From Candidatus Protochlamydia naegleriophila (GTDB lineage Bacteria; Chlamydiota; Chlamydiia; Chlamydiales; Parachlamydiaceae), in contig NZ_LN879502.1 of assembly GCF_001499655.1 (NCBI RefSeq), positions 2,604,001 to 2,668,000 on the forward strand: 64,000 nucleotides of DNA, in the 5' to 3' direction. The notes below the pieces were generated by a model. That model made no database searches. It was not told where the DNA came from and was given only the letters and a program-made list of their open reading frames with translations. Below are positions 53,057 through 62,737 of this stretch, in pieces. Both the position numbers and the translations under genes were made by a program. The first letter of the stretch is position 1. Each line of letters opens with the position of its first letter.

Positions 53057-53770
53057 GTGGCAAGCGTTTCTTATACTAAAATAATGTCGCGCAGTTTTGC
53101 ATCATTGCTTTGTACACTATCACTTTGGAGTACACCAGCAAAGGTTGAAGCAAGTTGCTGTGAAGATGACTGCTGTGACGGTGGTTGGTGGAGCGGCGGA
53201 GCTGGGCGTACAGCCTTAATCATTGGTGGTGCAGCAGTTGTTGGTGGTATCGCAGGCGCCATCGCCGGAAATGCAAGCAGCGGACACAGCCATCATGGAA
53301 GACGGGGTCCAACAGGTGCGACTGGTGCAACAGGTGCTGTAGGACCTGCTGGTCCAGCTGGACCTAGTGTATTTGTTACCGACGTCGGTCAAAGCTTAAC
53401 CTTCTCATATGGATTAACAGCCGCTGCAATCCTGCTAGGTGATGCGGTCGTCATTCCATTTGTTGAAAGACCAGATGGCATTGTTGTAGAAGGCCCGCCT
53501 GTTACGATTAGTATTCTTGGCATTCCAACTATTGCCCCTATTACAATTGTTGATCCAGTATTTGGAACCTACCATGCAGGCCTCCAAATCACCTCAGGAG
53601 GACTTGCAACAGTCGGTTTGAGCTTGACAATTGCTGTAGGAGCGAGCAGAGATGGTTCATTGACAAATGTTGGAACAGATGGAATCGATCCAACCGCTCT
53701 ATTTTCAATTGGTGCCACAGAAGCTCAAACAACCACAGAGTTTACCTACGGCCCAGCTAATATTCCTTAA
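53057..53770 (+). CDS. Collagen-like secreted surface protein, third paralog
   Basis: The start is a GTG at 53057, with AAGGGAGG four bases upstream; an overlapping ATG at 53055 is in another frame and stops quickly. The 237-residue product has a signal peptide, a Cys-rich patch (SCCEDDCCDGG), the shared ALIIGGAAVVGGIAGAIAG segment, a His patch, and triplets (GPTGATGATGAVGPAGPAGP). Its beta-rich end finishes ANIP. The architecture equals the two copies on the other side of rfbACDB, but the sequence is more diverged. Confidence 0.75.
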   Translation: MASVSYTKIMSRSFASLLCTLSLWSTPAKVEASCCEDDCCDGGWWSGGAGRTALIIGGAAVVGGIAGAIAGNASSGHSHHGRRGPTGATGATGAVGPAGPAGPSVFVTDVGQSLTFSYGLTAAAILLGDAVVIPFVERPDGIVVEGPPVTISILGIPTIAPITIVDPVFGTYHAGLQITSGGLATVGLSLTIAVGASRDGSLTNVGTDGIDPTALFSIGATEAQTTTEFTYGPANIP

Positions 53771-53783
53771 TTGGCCAGTCTCA

Positions 53784-53814
53784 AAAAGGCTCTTTCGGGA
53801 GCCTTTTCTTTTTT
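53784..53814 (+). terminator. Terminator after the third collagen-like gene
   Basis: AAAAGGCTC (53784-53792) pairs with GAGCCTTTT (53799-53807), followed by CTTTTTT. The A-run before it could also serve the minus-strand efflux operon ending at 53849. Confidence 0.85.
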
Positions 53815-53848
53815 ACCATTCAAAGCTTAAGCCAAATTCAGCCCTCTA

Positions 53849-55093
53849 CTAGTCGTGGCGCAACGCCTTAATGGGATCCATATTCGCGGCCTTAAAAGCA
53901 GGATAGAGCCCTGAGCAAAGGCCAACGCCAGATGACATGGTCAGTGATAAGACGATTGACCAAACAGTCACGATCGTTTTCCAGTCTGCTATGTAGCCGA
54001 TCAGAAAAGAAAATCCTATCCCGATTAAAATGCCGAGTATGGCCCCCGTTAATGTTAAAAGCAGCGTTTCAAGCAAAAATTGCATCATGATGTGCTTTTT
54101 ATTGGCTCCTACAGCACGTCGAATACCGATTTCCCGGGTTCTTTCTGAAACTGTTGCCAGCATGATATTCATAATGCCGATCCCCCCCACCAATAAGGAA
54201 ATCGCCGCAATGCTGCCCAATACCCAATTAAATGTTTGCTGCGTGCGCTGGGCTTGATTGAGGAGCTCTTGCGGAATAATAATTTGGTAATCTTCATATC
54301 CCCCGTGCAAACGATCTAAAATCGTTTTGACGAGTTGGGAAATCATGCTCATTTGTTGAGGCTGATTGACCTGCAAAATAATTTCTGAAAGCGTCTCTTT
54401 TTTGGCAAGGCCTACACGAGGCAAGGCTTTTTCAGATCCTAATGGAATAAAAATAATCTTGTCCAAATTGCGCGTCGTGATTGAGCTATTCTTGCTAGCC
54501 TTCCAATGGGTGGGTTTTAAAACTCCCACGACCTGATACTGAATATTTTCTATTCTAATGGAACGTCCCACCTGCCCCTGTTTGCCGAGGCTTTTAGCAG
54601 CTTCATAGCCTAGGACACAGACCATCTGCCTACGCTGATGATCGAGATCACAAATAAATCTGCCCTCCGCGAGCCTTAAAGCCTTCATATCGGCAAAAGA
54701 ACGTGTGACGGCTAAAATTTCAGGAGAAGTGGAGGCTAGCATGCCAGTAATTGAGGCTTCAATTGTCTTAATAGGGGCTTGATAGGTAATATGAGGTATG
54801 TTTTTCTCTAGAGCTTCTGCGTCCTGCCAGGTCAGCCCCCTAGAGCGTTTTTCCATGGCTTTATGCTGCTGGTCCTCCGATAAGGCATTTTGCCGGATGA
54901 TGATGCTATTCATCCCTAGCTGTTCAATCTGCTCAAGCGTTTCTTGCTTAGCGCCTTCACCAATTGAAAGCATAGCTACAACCGCTACAACGCCAAAGAG
55001 TACTCCTAAAGTACTTAAAACAGTCCTCAGTCTATGCATCAACAACGACCGGAAACATTTTTGAATTTCGTTATAACTGATCATAGTCGTCAT
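53849..55093 (-). CDS. MacB-type ABC transporter permease
   Basis: The 414-residue protein has the MacB_PCD layout: one helix near the N-terminus (RTVLSTLGVLFGVVAVVAML, about 21-40), a large periplasmic domain, and three C-terminal helices with the conserved SERTREIGIRRAVGA (about 314-328). It forms the inner-membrane part of a mechanotransmission-type tripartite exporter with the ATPase, adaptor and TolC-like protein upstream. It lies two bases from the ATPase gene. Substrate is unknown. Confidence 0.9.
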   Translation of the reverse strand: MTTMISYNEIQKCFRSLLMHRLRTVLSTLGVLFGVVAVVAMLSIGEGAKQETLEQIEQLGMNSIIIRQNALSEDQQHKAMEKRSRGLTWQDAEALEKNIPHITYQAPIKTIEASITGMLASTSPEILAVTRSFADMKALRLAEGRFICDLDHQRRQMVCVLGYEAAKSLGKQGQVGRSIRIENIQYQVVGVLKPTHWKASKNSSITTRNLDKIIFIPLGSEKALPRVGLAKKETLSEIILQVNQPQQMSMISQLVKTILDRLHGGYEDYQIIIPQELLNQAQRTQQTFNWVLGSIAAISLLVGGIGIMNIMLATVSERTREIGIRRAVGANKKHIMMQFLLETLLLTLTGAILGILIGIGFSFLIGYIADWKTIVTVWSIVLSLTMSSGVGLCSGLYPAFKAANMDPIKALRHD

Positions 55094-55095
55094 GT

Positions 55096-55788
55096 TTAAT
55101 TTAATTGATCTGCTATCACTTTACCATCACGCATGCGAATCAAACGCGGACAATGGGCCCCCACGAGCTCATCATGGGTGATGGTGACAAGTGTGACTCC
55201 TTGCTCATTGAGATTGCGGAACAAATTGAGAATCGTCCGCCCAGTCTCTGTATCTAAATTGCCCGTCGGCTCATCAGCTAAAATGATTAACGGATTAATG
55301 GCCAGCGCCCGCGCAATGGCAACGCGCTGTGTTTCCCCCCCCGATAGCTGAGAGGGAACATGGTAGCGGCGATGGCTGAGCCCTACACGATCAATAGACT
55401 CTAAAATTCTTTTTTTAACAATTTCGGCATCCAAAAAGGTCTGCTGATATAAAAAAGGGATTTCAACGTTTTCATAAACGTTCAATTGCGGGATCAAATT
55501 GAAAGACTGGAAAACAAAGCCGATTTTTGAAGCCCTAATAAGCGCCAGTTCCTGATCGCTCAATTTGGAGACGTCTTGTCCGTCAAGCCAATAATGACCA
55601 AGCGTTGGTTTGTCTAAACACCCTAATAAGTGCAAAAGAGTCGATTTTCCCGATCCCGACGGCCCCATGATCGCTAACGACTCTCCTTGAAAAACCGTTA
55701 AATTAACCTCTTGCAGGGCTTGCACGAGTCCATGGCCCATTTGATAAGACTTGCTTAGGTTCTCAACCTTGACCAATGCTTTTTTCAT
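55096..55788 (-). CDS. MacB/LolD-type ABC transporter ATPase
   Basis: The 230-residue protein has Walker A GPSGSGKST (about 42-50), the Q-loop FVFQSFNLIPQL, signature LSGGETQR (about 143-150), Walker B LIILADEPTGNLD and the switch His in TITHDE. Length and motifs match the LolD/MacB lineage. Its ATG overlaps the adaptor stop by four bases (ATGA), so the operon is translationally coupled. Confidence 0.94.
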   Translation of the reverse strand: MKKALVKVENLSKSYQMGHGLVQALQEVNLTVFQGESLAIMGPSGSGKSTLLHLLGCLDKPTLGHYWLDGQDVSKLSDQELALIRASKIGFVFQSFNLIPQLNVYENVEIPFLYQQTFLDAEIVKKRILESIDRVGLSHRRYHVPSQLSGGETQRVAIARALAINPLIILADEPTGNLDTETGRTILNLFRNLNEQGVTLVTITHDELVGAHCPRLIRMRDGKVIADQLN

Positions 55789-57230
55789 GAGTCGTCCCTA
55801 GCAAATGGATTGAGCAGGCAGACACACTCGCCTTCTTCAACTCCATCTGTAATTTGCATCAACTGCTCATTGCTAATCCCTGTTGCCACCTGTCTTTTCT
55901 CATAACCAGAGCCGCAATTGACATAGCAATAATTTTGCTTGTACTCGCCAAAGACAGCATGCAAAGGAACTGTTAACACATTGTCAGCCTGCTGAGCATG
56001 AATGGTCACTCTTGTCGTCATGCCAGGCCGCAAGCGCGCGTCTGAGCTATCGAGTGCAATGCGCACTTCAAAGTATTTCTCTTCACTGATGCGTCCAAGA
56101 TCTGACAATGCCAATACGCCTATCGAAGAGACTGTTCCATTAAAGGAAAGATGGGGATAGGCATCGACCTCAATCGTTGCTTTTTTACCCACTCCCACTT
56201 TAAATAAATCGACCTCTCTAACGCGCGTCTTAACAACCATTGAGCTCAAATCAGGCAAATCCATCAAAGGCTGATTTTTGACCAAGATATCTCCAACGCG
56301 CGGCTTTCTTTTTTGGCCTGAGCGGTATTCTTCGCGATGCACAACCATGCCGGGAGCCGGTGCTAAGATGAGCGTCTGATCCAATTCCTTTTCATCGTGA
56401 TGAAGTTGAACATTGTAGTCTTGCAGCAATTGCGTCGCTTGCTGGAGCAGGGCCCGCGCCTTAGCCACTTTGTAAACCCCTGTTTTAGCCGACTCTTCCT
56501 GTTTAATTCTGGCTCGCTTTAAACTCGTTTCCGCTTTTTTAATCTGCATGGGATAGACGTGGTTGACGTAGCTTTCATATTGAAGCTTGCTGACTTCGTA
56601 AGACTCTTCCTCTTCGGCTAATTTTTTTTGCGCCTGCTTGAGCTCAGCCGGATTTAAAAAACCCTGTTCTTGCAAAGCGATTAAATCATTGGAATACATG
56701 TTGAGTTCATCGTACTTTAACCACGCCTTTTGCATCGCTCCCTTCAAACGAGAAATTTCCTGGGGGCCATCTCCATGGATAATTTTTTCAATTTCCAACT
56801 CTGCCATCTCTACTTCGTATGCTGCCGTTTTGCTCTCATGCTGGGCCTGATTCTCCTCCCATTCTAGAGTTTGCTTAAGCGTGATCAAATAGACGTCTTG
56901 CTCTTTAATTTGCAATCTCAACTTTTCGAGTTTTTCCTCGAAAGGGGTAGGATCCATTTTTACTAAAACCTGCCCTGGAGCCACGGTTATGCCATCTGGA
57001 ATGATATCGATGATTTTCCCTAAGTCTCCTTTAATAGAAGAAGCGATAATGGTAGAGCGGGCAGCCTCCAATTCTCCTACTGTCTTAACTTCAACAGTCA
57101 GATTCCGTTTTTCGGCCTGAACAATAGGAACTAAGATAGGACTGGACAATGAGCGCGTTTGCCAAAAAGCTGCACCCACTAACAAGACACTCAAACCGGT
57201 TCCCACTATAAATTTCGTGATCTTTTTCAT
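55785..57230 (-). CDS. MacA/HlyD-type periplasmic adaptor
   Basis: The 481-residue adaptor has an N-terminal membrane anchor (about 6-24) and lipoyl-like halves (TIIASSIKGDLGKI, and ILAPAPGMVVHREEY near 292-306). A long coiled-coil region lies between, and a beta-barrel with RPGMTTRVTIHAQ (about 400-412) follows. It should bridge the MacB-type permease and the TolC-type channel encoded in the same operon. The coiled coil is longer than in typical MacA. Confidence 0.85.
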   Translation of the reverse strand: MKKITKFIVGTGLSVLLVGAAFWQTRSLSSPILVPIVQAEKRNLTVEVKTVGELEAARSTIIASSIKGDLGKIIDIIPDGITVAPGQVLVKMDPTPFEEKLEKLRLQIKEQDVYLITLKQTLEWEENQAQHESKTAAYEVEMAELEIEKIIHGDGPQEISRLKGAMQKAWLKYDELNMYSNDLIALQEQGFLNPAELKQAQKKLAEEEESYEVSKLQYESYVNHVYPMQIKKAETSLKRARIKQEESAKTGVYKVAKARALLQQATQLLQDYNVQLHHDEKELDQTLILAPAPGMVVHREEYRSGQKRKPRVGDILVKNQPLMDLPDLSSMVVKTRVREVDLFKVGVGKKATIEVDAYPHLSFNGTVSSIGVLALSDLGRISEEKYFEVRIALDSSDARLRPGMTTRVTIHAQQADNVLTVPLHAVFGEYKQNYCYVNCGSGYEKRQVATGISNEQLMQITDGVEEGECVCLLNPFARDDS

Positions 57231-57234
57231 TTGA

Positions 57235-58725
57235 CTACATGCACGGTTTATCTGTTAAAAGGCCTATTGCCGCTAAAAGCTGATACTGCCCGACGATATG
57301 TTCAATCAAAGCTCCCCAATAATTTTGCTCAGCCGAACGAAGTGATTTCTCAGCCTGGATGACATCAAAATTGTTCGCCATCCCTCGATCAAATTTCAGC
57401 TGAGATAAATGCAACTCTCCTCGCGCAGTATGAATCTGTTCTTCTTGGACTTTGATGCGCTTGTGGGCTTTTTGCAGCTGCCTAATTGCTTTTTTGACTT
57501 CCAGCACCAAGTTGGCTTCGGTTTGCTCCACACCGCGGGCCGCACTATCAATGGCAAGCAAACTCTGCTCGTAAGCTATCAAATCGCCTTGAGGATCAAA
57601 ATCAGTCGCTGTGGAAAAACCTACACCCCATGTACTTTCACGATGCCTCGAACAAGAACGCGTGAAATACTGATCTCTTCCACAATTAGAGTAATTCAAT
57701 ACTAAATTGAGTTCTGGATACAGATTTTTTTTAGCTATAACGGACAGACGGTAATTCTCACGCCACTGATCTTCAGCCTGATCCATTTCTATGCGGTTCT
57801 TCAATGCCAATTTGACTGCCTCGTCCAATTCAAAAGGACTTGGGCTATAAGCAAGCGGCACCTCTACCTGAATTTCCATGTTTAGTGGCAGCGCAAGAAT
57901 ATCACGCACAGCATCTTCAGCATCTTGAAGCCTATCTTGGGCACTTGTCAAAGCATCTTCGGCATGATGCAGCTCAATCTCTGCTCGATAAACATCCAAA
58001 GCTTCCGACAAACCAATTTTTTCCTTCAGTTTGGCAGCCTGATAAAATTTACTTATCCGCTGATAAGACTCTTCGCTGATTGCTAACGATTTTTGCGACT
58101 TAATCACTTCATATAAAGACGTAATCGTGCGAATAACCAGCTGAATCTGAGCTAAATAAAGACTGCGGGTAGCAGTTCTCAATTTATATTGGGCACCTTT
58201 TACACCAGATAATTGATAGTCTCTGCCGAAGCCGCGTAAAAGCGGCTGAGAAATCAGCGCTCGCAAATCGGTATGATAGTGCTCGCGTGTTTTTAAAATT
58301 GAAGGTCCGAGCGAAACGAGTGTTCCATTGGTAAATCTTTTACTAAAATCGATCCCACCCCCCACCGAAAAGCCTGTTCCAGCAGACCCACCTCCAACGT
58401 AGCCAGCTCGGCTATTGGGCAAAATTTGTATGTCAAACTCGCTCCATGCCAATTCAATGGAATACCGGGCTTGCGTGACGCTATCATTGGTATTGATGAG
58501 CTGACGATTATATTGGAGGGCTCGTGTTAAGGCTGTCTCCAAAGTCAGAAGATAGGCTTCCTCACTCTCTTTTACAGAGTCTTCAGCATTGCTATTATCT
58601 TCTGGCTGCGCGCTGCCAGTGCAAGGCATAAAAATCAATAATAAAAAACACAGTCCTAACAGCCGGCTGCACCGCACGCGGCTAGTCTTTCTTGCCTTCA
58701 TGCCTAAATTCTCAGCTTCTATCAT
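57235..58725 (-). CDS. TolC-family outer-membrane efflux protein
   Basis: The 496-residue protein has a signal peptide (LLGLCFLLLIFMPCTGSAQ) and two OEP repeats of long helices (about 160-275 and 370-480), the TolC trimer plan. Examples are LYLAQIQLVIRTITSLYEVI and LHLSQLKFDRGMANNFDVIQ, the latter holding the typical G-x-x-x-x-x-D-V-x-x-A-E motif. It is the first gene of the operon, followed within four bases by the adaptor. Met9 (58701) is an alternative start. Confidence 0.88.
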   Translation of the reverse strand: MIEAENLGMKARKTSRVRCSRLLGLCFLLLIFMPCTGSAQPEDNSNAEDSVKESEEAYLLTLETALTRALQYNRQLINTNDSVTQARYSIELAWSEFDIQILPNSRAGYVGGGSAGTGFSVGGGIDFSKRFTNGTLVSLGPSILKTREHYHTDLRALISQPLLRGFGRDYQLSGVKGAQYKLRTATRSLYLAQIQLVIRTITSLYEVIKSQKSLAISEESYQRISKFYQAAKLKEKIGLSEALDVYRAEIELHHAEDALTSAQDRLQDAEDAVRDILALPLNMEIQVEVPLAYSPSPFELDEAVKLALKNRIEMDQAEDQWRENYRLSVIAKKNLYPELNLVLNYSNCGRDQYFTRSCSRHRESTWGVGFSTATDFDPQGDLIAYEQSLLAIDSAARGVEQTEANLVLEVKKAIRQLQKAHKRIKVQEEQIHTARGELHLSQLKFDRGMANNFDVIQAEKSLRSAEQNYWGALIEHIVGQYQLLAAIGLLTDKPCM

Positions 58726-59031
58726 AATTCAATGCACAATTGTTGGTTGGTTTTAAGTAGCCTAAATAGCGATTGTCCAAAAGAAGATAAGACTTGTCTT
58801 CATACTCAGTATTTCTGAGAAGAAGACCAGTTTTAGAATTTAAAACTTATGGAGTATAAATAAAAGATAGATTTCAAAAAAAAGCATCTCACAATCTTCA
58901 CCCTGCTAACCACAAAATAAAATTTAATGTATACAAACTGGTTAGGCCTTTAAACCAAAACTTTCTTCTTATAAGTAGCGAGTTGAATTTAAACCGGCCC
59001 TAGCCTTAACATTTTTTTACATTAAATTGCC
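58726..59031. other. Divergent spacer between efflux operon and GH63 gene
   Basis: About 300 AT-rich bases hold the promoters of both flanking transcripts, though no convincing -35/-10 pair was identified. No gene or repeat is visible. Confidence 0.35.
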
Positions 59032-61689
59032 ATGTTAGATACACCCGAACATCTCCGTCTCATCGAACACCACCGCAAGCAAGCCAATTGGCGCCAATGG
59101 GGGCCTTATTTAAGCGAGCGGGCCTGGGGTACGGTAAGGGAAGATTATAGTCAGGATGGAGAGGCGTGGGACTATTTTCCACACGATCACGCTCGCAGCC
59201 GGGCTTATCGCTGGAATGAGGATGGATTGGGAGGAATTTCAGACCGCTATCAATATCTTTGCTTTGCCCTTAGCTTATGGAATGAAAAAGATCCCATTTT
59301 AAAGGAGCGCTTTTTTGGCTTAAATCCTAAAGAAGGGAACCATGGCGAAGACGTAAAAGAGTATTATTTTTATTTAGACAATACCCCTACCCACAGCTAC
59401 ATGAAGATGCTTTATAAGTATCCTCAAAAAGCTTTTCCCTATCTGCAGTTGATTCAAGAGAACCAAAGGCGCAGCTCTAAAGAGCCAGAGTACGAGTTGC
59501 TTGACACGGGTATTTTTGGAGAAAATCTTTATTTCGACATTGAAATCGAATATGCCAAAGCCAGTGCCGATGATATCCTCATTCGACTGTCAGCCACCAA
59601 TCGAGGCTCGCGCCCGGCCCCTCTCCATCTCTTGCCCACCCTATGGTTTCGCAATACTTGGAGCTGGGGTTATGAGAATGGACCAATGGATGATGTCCCC
59701 TCCAAGCCTCTTTTATTTGAAAAAAATGAATGGGGGCAAACGTTTATACAGGCCGACCATCCGTCTAACAAGACTTATTACTTACACGCAGAGGATGCAC
59801 CTCAATGGATTTTCACAGAAAATGAAACAAACATGGAACGCCTGTATGGACTTTCCAATCCAACCCCTTACGTAAAAGATGCCTTCAATCGCTTCATCGT
59901 CGACAAAGACGCCCTTTCAGTCAATCCAGACCTCTATGGAACAAAAGCGGCTGCTCCTTACTACTTCTCAATTCCCCCGCTCCAGACCCAAACAATTCGC
60001 CTAAGGCTCGCCCCAGACAAATTCAAAGATCCTTTTCGAGATTTCAACGACATTTTTAAAGCCAAACAAGAAGAAGCCAATCAGTTTTATGAGGTCGTCC
60101 AAAATAAGATCTTAGATGAAGATGAAAAGCGAGTACAAAGACAAGCCTTTGCAGGCCTGTTATGGTCGAAACAGCTCTACTATTACGACATTGAACAATG
60201 GCTTAAGGGCGATAAAAATAGGCCTCCAATCGATCGCAAAATCGAGCGCAATAAGGATTGGATCCACCTCGTCAACTTCGATGTCATTTCCATGCCCGAT
60301 AAGTGGGAATATCCATGGTACGCAAGCTGGGACCTTGCCTTCCACTGCCTGCCTCTTGTCTTGATCGATCCTGACTTTGCCAAAAGACAGCTCATTCTAA
60401 TGACACGCGAATGGTATACCCACCCCAATGGGCAGCTGCCTGCCTATGAATGGAATTTTAGCGACGTCAATCCTCCTGTCTTAGCCTGGGCTGCTTGGCG
60501 CGTTTACAAAATAGACTCCAAAAAAACAGGAGAGCCCGATCGCAATTTTTTAGAAGCCATTTTTCACAAACTTCTGCTCAATTTTACATGGTGGGTCAAC
60601 CAAAAAGATGAAAAGGGCAATAATGTCTTCCAAGGGGGATTTCTAGGCTTAGATAACATCAGCATCTTTGATCGCAGCCTACCGCTAGACAATGCCCGGA
60701 TCGATCAATCGGATGGAACAGCATGGATGAGTTTTTATTGCATCCTCATGATGAAAATTTCCATCGAGCTGGCCCGAACCAATCCTGTCTATCAGGACTG
60801 CGCCACGAAATTTTTTGAGCACTTCTTGCGCATCGCTAGCGCGATGATTAAACCTGAGCGAAAAGGATATTCCCTTTGGTGCGACTACGATGGATTTTTT
60901 TATGATGCCCTGCACACAAATGGCGATGTCATACCCTTACGCATTCGCTCATTAGTCGGACTCCTGCCTCTCTTAGCCGTCGAAACGATTGACAATCGCA
61001 TTTTAAATGCCCTTCCAATCTTTAAACAACGCATGGAATGGTTCTTAAGCGAACGCCCCGACTATACCTCCACAATGGCCTGCATCGAAGATACCGGCAA
61101 AGGAGCCAGACACCTATTGTCAATCTTGGATAAAGAACGCCTTACTCAGACGCTGAGCTACCTATTGGATGAAAATGAATTCTTAGCTGAGTATGGCATT
61201 CGCTCTCTTTCTAAATACCACAAGGATCATCCCTATATCCTCAAAATTTGGGGAGAGCAGCACTGCATCGGCTACCATCCGGGAGATGCCGAATACCGGC
61301 TCATCGCCGGAGGCAACTCCAATTGGCGCGGACCCATTTGGTTTCCGCTCAATTTTTTAATCATCGAGTCTCTGCAGAAATTCTATCACTACTATGGCGA
61401 TTCTGTAAAAGTCGAATTTCCCACACGGTCAGGCAACTGGCTAAATCTATGGGATGTCTCAACCGAACTCTCAAAAAGACTCATGTCCCTCTTTTTAAAA
61501 CAAGGTGATGGCACTCGTCCCATCTTTCCAAAAAATAGCCCCTTCAACAAAGACCCCAACTGGCAAAATCTCCTCTTATTCCATGAATTTTTCCACGGTG
61601 ATACAGGAGAAGGTTTAGGAGCTAATCACCAAACAGGCTGGACCGCCTTAGTAGCTAAACTGCTGCAGCAATCAGGTGGAGAAAACTAA
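59032..61689 (+). CDS. GH63-type glucosidase (mannosyl-oligosaccharide glucosidase-like)
   Basis: The 885-residue protein has the two-domain plan of bacterial GH63 enzymes. An N-terminal beta-domain (about 20-340) contains RAWGTVREDYSQDGEAWDYF and GGISDRYQYLCFALSLWNEK. A C-terminal (alpha/alpha) barrel (about 370-880) contains WYASWDLAFHCLPLV, LPAYEWNFSDVNPPV, QSDGTAWMSFYCI and NWRGPIWFPLNFLI. No signal peptide is present, so it acts in the cytoplasm or is exported otherwise. It probably removes alpha-glucose from oligosaccharides or glucosyl compounds. The catalytic acid and base were not fixed individually. Confidence 0.85.
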   Translation: MLDTPEHLRLIEHHRKQANWRQWGPYLSERAWGTVREDYSQDGEAWDYFPHDHARSRAYRWNEDGLGGISDRYQYLCFALSLWNEKDPILKERFFGLNPKEGNHGEDVKEYYFYLDNTPTHSYMKMLYKYPQKAFPYLQLIQENQRRSSKEPEYELLDTGIFGENLYFDIEIEYAKASADDILIRLSATNRGSRPAPLHLLPTLWFRNTWSWGYENGPMDDVPSKPLLFEKNEWGQTFIQADHPSNKTYYLHAEDAPQWIFTENETNMERLYGLSNPTPYVKDAFNRFIVDKDALSVNPDLYGTKAAAPYYFSIPPLQTQTIRLRLAPDKFKDPFRDFNDIFKAKQEEANQFYEVVQNKILDEDEKRVQRQAFAGLLWSKQLYYYDIEQWLKGDKNRPPIDRKIERNKDWIHLVNFDVISMPDKWEYPWYASWDLAFHCLPLVLIDPDFAKRQLILMTREWYTHPNGQLPAYEWNFSDVNPPVLAWAAWRVYKIDSKKTGEPDRNFLEAIFHKLLLNFTWWVNQKDEKGNNVFQGGFLGLDNISIFDRSLPLDNARIDQSDGTAWMSFYCILMMKISIELARTNPVYQDCATKFFEHFLRIASAMIKPERKGYSLWCDYDGFFYDALHTNGDVIPLRIRSLVGLLPLLAVETIDNRILNALPIFKQRMEWFLSERPDYTSTMACIEDTGKGARHLLSILDKERLTQTLSYLLDENEFLAEYGIRSLSKYHKDHPYILKIWGEQHCIGYHPGDAEYRLIAGGNSNWRGPIWFPLNFLIIESLQKFYHYYGDSVKVEFPTRSGNWLNLWDVSTELSKRLMSLFLKQGDGTRPIFPKNSPFNKDPNWQNLLLFHEFFHGDTGEGLGANHQTGWTALVAKLLQQSGGEN

Positions 61690-61871
61690 AGCATTAACAA
61701 AAAAGTGGTAGAAAGCGATCTGCCAATCATTCAGATTGCTATTTTTATGAAATGTTTAAAGCCAATGGTTGATCTAACTTATACAAATACTAGAGAAAAT
61801 TAAAGGTCAAATTCAGAAGAAGCTTAAATTCTTTATTTAGAGCTTACCTGGAAAGAGATGCTCTGTTCTAT

Positions 61872-62468
61872 CTAAAAACTGCGATAAAAAGGATAATCGG
61901 CCAGCGCTAGTAGCTCTTGATCTCCACGGCTATCGCCATAGGCATATAGTTGATAAGACTCTCTTGGACCCAAGTAGTCTTCTATGCGCTTGACCTTTTC
62001 GGCTCCCCAACAGTTATTCCCTTTCAAAAGTCCCGTCACACGCTCTTGTTTATCCAAAGCCAGCGTGGATGCCAGGGTCTTTTCAAATCCATGCCGTTCG
62101 GCCCAAGGACATAAATAAAGATCGATCGACGCACTAACTAGAATGCAGCGGTGCCCTTGCTGCTGATGCCATTTTAAACGCTCGACTGCCTGAGGATTCA
62201 AATAACTATCTAATTGATTAGCTGCATAACGCTTGGCAGACATCTGCAAATCGCAAAAAGAAACACCTTTAAAAAATTTTGTTAAAATTTTTTCTTTAGT
62301 CGCTTGCCTAGACAAATAACCGCATTGGAATTGTAAAAAGTCAGGAATCAACGCGGCTAGATAGTAGCTGGCCTTCAAAAAACCTGCCTGTTCAAAAAGA
62401 AAGGGAACTAAAGAGTCTCTGACCGTTAAGGTGTTATCGAAATCGAAAGCAGCTACGATAGAAGTCAT
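61872..62468 (-). CDS. HAD-IB family phosphatase
   Basis: The 198-residue protein has the HAD motifs: AFDFDNTLT (about 7-15, nucleophile and acid Asp), CILVSASIDLYL (motif II Ser), a Lys in GAEKVKRIEDYL and the metal site YGDSRGDQELL (about 175-185). The group includes phosphoserine-phosphatase-like enzymes and small-lipid phosphatases. The exact substrate is unknown. It is convergent with the GH63 gene and separated from the VWA gene by a 270-base spacer. Confidence 0.88.
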   Translation of the reverse strand: MTSIVAAFDFDNTLTVRDSLVPFLFEQAGFLKASYYLAALIPDFLQFQCGYLSRQATKEKILTKFFKGVSFCDLQMSAKRYAANQLDSYLNPQAVERLKWHQQQGHRCILVSASIDLYLCPWAERHGFEKTLASTLALDKQERVTGLLKGNNCWGAEKVKRIEDYLGPRESYQLYAYGDSRGDQELLALADYPFYRSF

Positions 62469-62737
62469 GAAAATTAAAAGGGATTGTACAAATTATTTGA
62501 TTGTTTAACTCGCAATCATGTTAATCTTAAGGATTTATTAATCCAAGCAAATTTAATGGAGATCTTGTACTCAAGAAAAATGCTAAAAAAATCACTCCTA
62601 ATCAAAAAGTGCTAGACTCAGGCAATCAGACAACCCTATATATACTCATTCCAGAGATGTAACGCTTTCCAGGAATCTAAATTCAATAGCCAAAGGAATC
62701 GTAAGGCCAATGGATCGCAAACAGAGTCTTTACCTTT

